Origin: Nocardioides aurantiacus
GTDB lineage: Bacteria; Actinomycetota; Actinomycetes; Propionibacteriales; Nocardioidaceae
NCBI RefSeq assembly: GCF_003752505.1
Contig: NZ_RKHO01000001.1
Location: forward strand, 1,922,001-1,986,000
DNA: 64,000 bases
Direction of reading: 5' to 3'
Position 1 is the first letter of the stretch; the number at the start of each line of letters is the position of its first letter. Below, in pieces: positions 61,747 through 64,000 of this stretch. Below the pieces are notes generated by a model. That model made no database searches. It saw only the letters and a program-made list of their open reading frames with translations, and had not been told where the DNA came from. The translations under genes were made by a program, and so were the position numbers.

Positions 61747-62490
61747 ATGGCCCTAAACGACACGCACCCTGACGAAGGATCCTCGGCGCACCAAGGAACC
61801 GCAGGTTGGGCCCCGTTCATGACGGACCTCGAACAGCGCTGCGCAGGACTGGGCGCGACCGGCCTGTCTCTCGGTCTGGTCAGTGGCGGGCGGGTGCACA
61901 CCTTCGACAGGGGGTTTTCTGAGCGCACGTGCGCCATGTTTGCCACCGTCTCGCTGGACACGGCCTTGCCGGGACCAGCAACCATGCGCTCCGCGCAGCC
62001 GCAATTCTTCGAGGATGCGGCAATGACACTGGCCCGCTACCCACGGGCCGCGGGCATATTGGCAGGCACTGATCTCGGTGCCGCGGCCTGCCTACCGTTG
62101 ATCCGGACAAGTGAGCCGATAGTGATGGGGTATCTGGCGCTGCACTATGAAGGGGCGCGTCATTTCGACGCCGCTCAGAAAGCGAAGCTGTGGATTGCAA
62201 TGACGGCCACTTCGAAAGCCGTGGAACGCCTGCTCGTCCAGGCCGGGAACCGACCCGCTGACGCCCAGCGTGGAGCATCTGTCGGGGGGCTGCGTTTTGA
62301 GCTTGCCGGCCTGCGTGAGGCGATGGAGACCGGCGCCGACATTGAGCAAGCGAAGGCCATGTTGATCGAGCGTTTCGGCTTGAACGCCGACCAATCCTGG
62401 AATGTGCTACGTCGGATCTCGAATGGCAACAATCGCAAGGTGAAGAGCATCGCACGTGACCTTTGTGGGACGGATCGGCGTGGCGGGTGA
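61747..62490 (+). CDS. GAF-ANTAR transcription antiterminator
   Basis: A 247-residue regulator. A GAF-like sensor (residues ~15-150) contains LSLGLVSGGRVHTFDRGFSE, ARYPRAAGILAGTDLGAAAC and PIVMGYLALHYEGARHF. The ANTAR domain (~185-240) has FELAGLREAMETGADIEQAK, AMLIERFGLNADQSWNVLRR and ISNGNNRKVKSIARDL. ANTAR proteins dimerise on signal and bind paired RNA hairpins to prevent termination. It is intact, unlike the PAS-ANTAR gene at 12.2 kb. No kinase partner is nearby. Confidence 0.85.
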   Translation: MALNDTHPDEGSSAHQGTAGWAPFMTDLEQRCAGLGATGLSLGLVSGGRVHTFDRGFSERTCAMFATVSLDTALPGPATMRSAQPQFFEDAAMTLARYPRAAGILAGTDLGAAACLPLIRTSEPIVMGYLALHYEGARHFDAAQKAKLWIAMTATSKAVERLLVQAGNRPADAQRGASVGGLRFELAGLREAMETGADIEQAKAMLIERFGLNADQSWNVLRRISNGNNRKVKSIARDLCGTDRRGG

Positions 62491-62986
62491 ATCGGTCAAG
62501 AACCGGCTGGAGTAGTTGTTTGGTAAGCGCAAGAAGCCTGTAGGCCTCGGTTGCGGGAGTCCATACTGCGAGCCGCTCTGCCGACTGCCAGACCGGGGCG
62601 TGGGCCAAGGCTCCGTCGCGCAGCGACGCGAGGCGGCGTGGCGGGTCGGATTGTCGTGCGGGAAGGCCGTCGCGATGGATGGGCTGCGTCGGTCAGCCGT
62701 GAACGTGGCGTCAGCGACGGGTTGTCTTCACGCCGAGACCCTGGCAAGCCGCGGACGCCATCGGTTCGTGCCCGCCGAGGCTGCGGATGCAGGGCTGGCT
62801 GGGTGCCAATCAGCGGATGCCGCCGATTCGCCCGACGTCAAGAACCGAACCAGGCATGCTTTCAGGCTCTAGGGCACGTCCGTGCGATCCTGCTCGTGTG
62901 CGCCTGAGACTGACGTTGATTTCTCTACAGATGGGCGCGTTCCGGCCAGCGCCTGGTCAGTTCGCTGGACGAGTTAGGGCCAGCAA
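62491..62986. other. gap
   Basis: About 495 bp with no gene I can support. Several frames are open but composition is arginine- and cysteine-biased as in noncoding GC-rich DNA. Confidence 0.35.
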
Positions 62987-63931
62987 TTGAGGGTTTTCTT
63001 GGCCGGGGCGACTGGAGCCATCGGTCGCCCATTGGTGGCACAGCTGTTACAGGCCGGCCACGAGGTGGTCGGCACGAGCCGATCACCAGCACGCGCAGAG
63101 ACGCTGAGAAGCACCGGGGCCGAAGCGGTGGTCCTCGACGCTTTCGACTCCGCCGCGCTCCGCGCAGCCGTGCTCACGGCTGCCCCAGACGTGGTCGTCC
63201 ATCAACTGACATCGCTGGGCGGCACGCTCAAACCACGCAGATACGACGAGTGGATCGCGACCACCAACCGGCTCCGCACCGAGGTCACACCGATCCTCCT
63301 CGATGCGGCGTACGAGGCAGGCGCACATCGGGCCATCGTGCAGTCGGTGAGCTTCATGCTTGCCTTCGAGGGTCCACCCGTCGGTGACGAGACGAGCCCG
63401 GACGCCCGCCACGAACCGCCGCCGTTCGGTCCGGTCGTGCAAGCGAACCTGGCAATGGAGTCTGCAGTCACGGCCCACGCTGGCCTCGAGGGGCTCGTAC
63501 TGCGCTACGGATACTTCTACGGCCCGGGCACCAGCATCGGCCGCGGTGGCCAGCAGTACGAGGACCTGCGGCGACGACGGCTACCCATCGTCGGCACGGG
63601 CGCAGGCCTCTTCTCGCTCGTCCATGTCGACGACGCTGCAGCCGCGACCGTCCAAGCCTTGGACCACGGAACCCGGGGCGTCTACAACATCGTCGACGAC
63701 GAGCCCGCCCCGAAGCGCGAATGGATGCCCGCCCTGGCGGCAGCAGCCGGCGGAAAATCACCGCATCACGTCCCCACCTGGCTCGCCCGCCTCGCGGCCG
63801 GTAACTTCCTGCCCAAGATGGCCGAGCACCAACGAGGCTCCTCAAGCTTCAAGGCGCGTACCGAACTCGACTGGGCGCCGCGCTACCCAAGCTGGCGGGA
63901 CGGTTTCACCGCCCCTGGTGCACTCGGCTGA
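62987..63931 (+). CDS. NAD-dependent epimerase/dehydratase-like (atypical SDR)
   Basis: A 314-residue Rossmann-fold protein. The dinucleotide motif is FLAGATGAIGRPLVAQLLQA (G-x-x-G-x-x-G); other parts are VVGTSRSPARAETLRSTGAE, VVLDAFDSAALRAAVLTAAP, DVVVHQLTSLGG and LVLRYGYFYGPGTSIGRGGQ. The catalytic Tyr-x3-Lys is not seen, as in atypical SDRs. The start TTG 62987 puts the nucleotide motif at residue 6. Substrate unknown. The last ~70 bases of the window hold nothing else. Confidence 0.88.
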   Translation: MRVFLAGATGAIGRPLVAQLLQAGHEVVGTSRSPARAETLRSTGAEAVVLDAFDSAALRAAVLTAAPDVVVHQLTSLGGTLKPRRYDEWIATTNRLRTEVTPILLDAAYEAGAHRAIVQSVSFMLAFEGPPVGDETSPDARHEPPPFGPVVQANLAMESAVTAHAGLEGLVLRYGYFYGPGTSIGRGGQQYEDLRRRRLPIVGTGAGLFSLVHVDDAAAATVQALDHGTRGVYNIVDDEPAPKREWMPALAAAAGGKSPHHVPTWLARLAAGNFLPKMAEHQRGSSSFKARTELDWAPRYPSWRDGFTAPGALG

Positions 63932-64000
63932 TAGCAAGTTGACCGACCCCCGTCAGACGGCTCGAGGTTCTTACCAAGACACCTCCAGCCAACTGGTGGC

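Noticed and set aside
1-64000. CRISPR array or restriction-modification or toxin-antitoxin system
   Set aside because: No regularly spaced direct repeats of CRISPR form, no methyltransferase motifs and no recognisable toxin-antitoxin pair were found by reading the window.

Overview
The window is GC-rich DNA from an actinomycete. GTG and TTG starts are common, adjacent genes are often joined by 4-bp ATGA/GTGA overlaps, and the families are typical of the group: a SigB/F/G-type sigma factor, ANTAR regulators, WXG100 proteins, DUF1707, DUF6584, DUF5063, DUF732, and many small lipoproteins. A Micrococcales or Propionibacteriales host fits, but the genus cannot be fixed from sequence alone.

Layout. 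(1) 0-14.6 kb is a sensing and stress region. It holds two large orphan hybrid-free histidine kinases (GAF type; MASE1-PAS type), an MMPL exporter, a flavohaemoglobin (hmp), a SigB/F/G-type sigma factor, a broken PAS-ANTAR regulator, a membrane protein with a GDRDR repeat tail, and the 3' stub of a DUF2382 stress gene. A remnant of a tyrosine recombinase lies at 9.84 kb. (2) 14.62-40.57 kb is bounded by two direct copies of a ~217-bp repeat. It is full of small genes: lipoproteins, DUF proteins, a TlpA-CcdA-TlpA thiol-redox group, a VanX-type dipeptidase, an atypical protein-kinase-fold protein, a PASTA-tailed membrane protein, WXG100 genes with a rearrangement junction, SoxR with its operator next to a questin-oxidase gene, and an ECF sigma factor. 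Many of these genes carry one single-base frameshift or one in-frame stop. (3) 40.6-47.9 kb is similar small-gene territory with more broken genes, including a wrecked paralogue of the intact gene at 34.96 kb. (4) 47.9-56.8 kb is a DNA-mobilisation block: a three-gene translationally coupled operon diverges from a 1799-residue MobF relaxase-helicase that also carries a C-terminal primase-like TOPRIM region, followed by a NERD-domain membrane protein. (5) 57-64 kb returns to ordinary chromosome-like genes: a VOC protein, a four-gene ABC exporter plus two-component operon, a GAF-ANTAR regulator and an NAD-dependent epimerase-like protein.

The most notable points are the relaxase-helicase-primase fusion with its coupled unknown operon, the pair of tRNA-end-like direct repeats beside a decapitated DUF2382 gene, the reciprocal truncation at 33.08 kb, and the high density of lightly broken genes between 12 and 48 kb. 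No CRISPR array, rRNA, complete tRNA, intact integrase or complete insertion sequence was seen.
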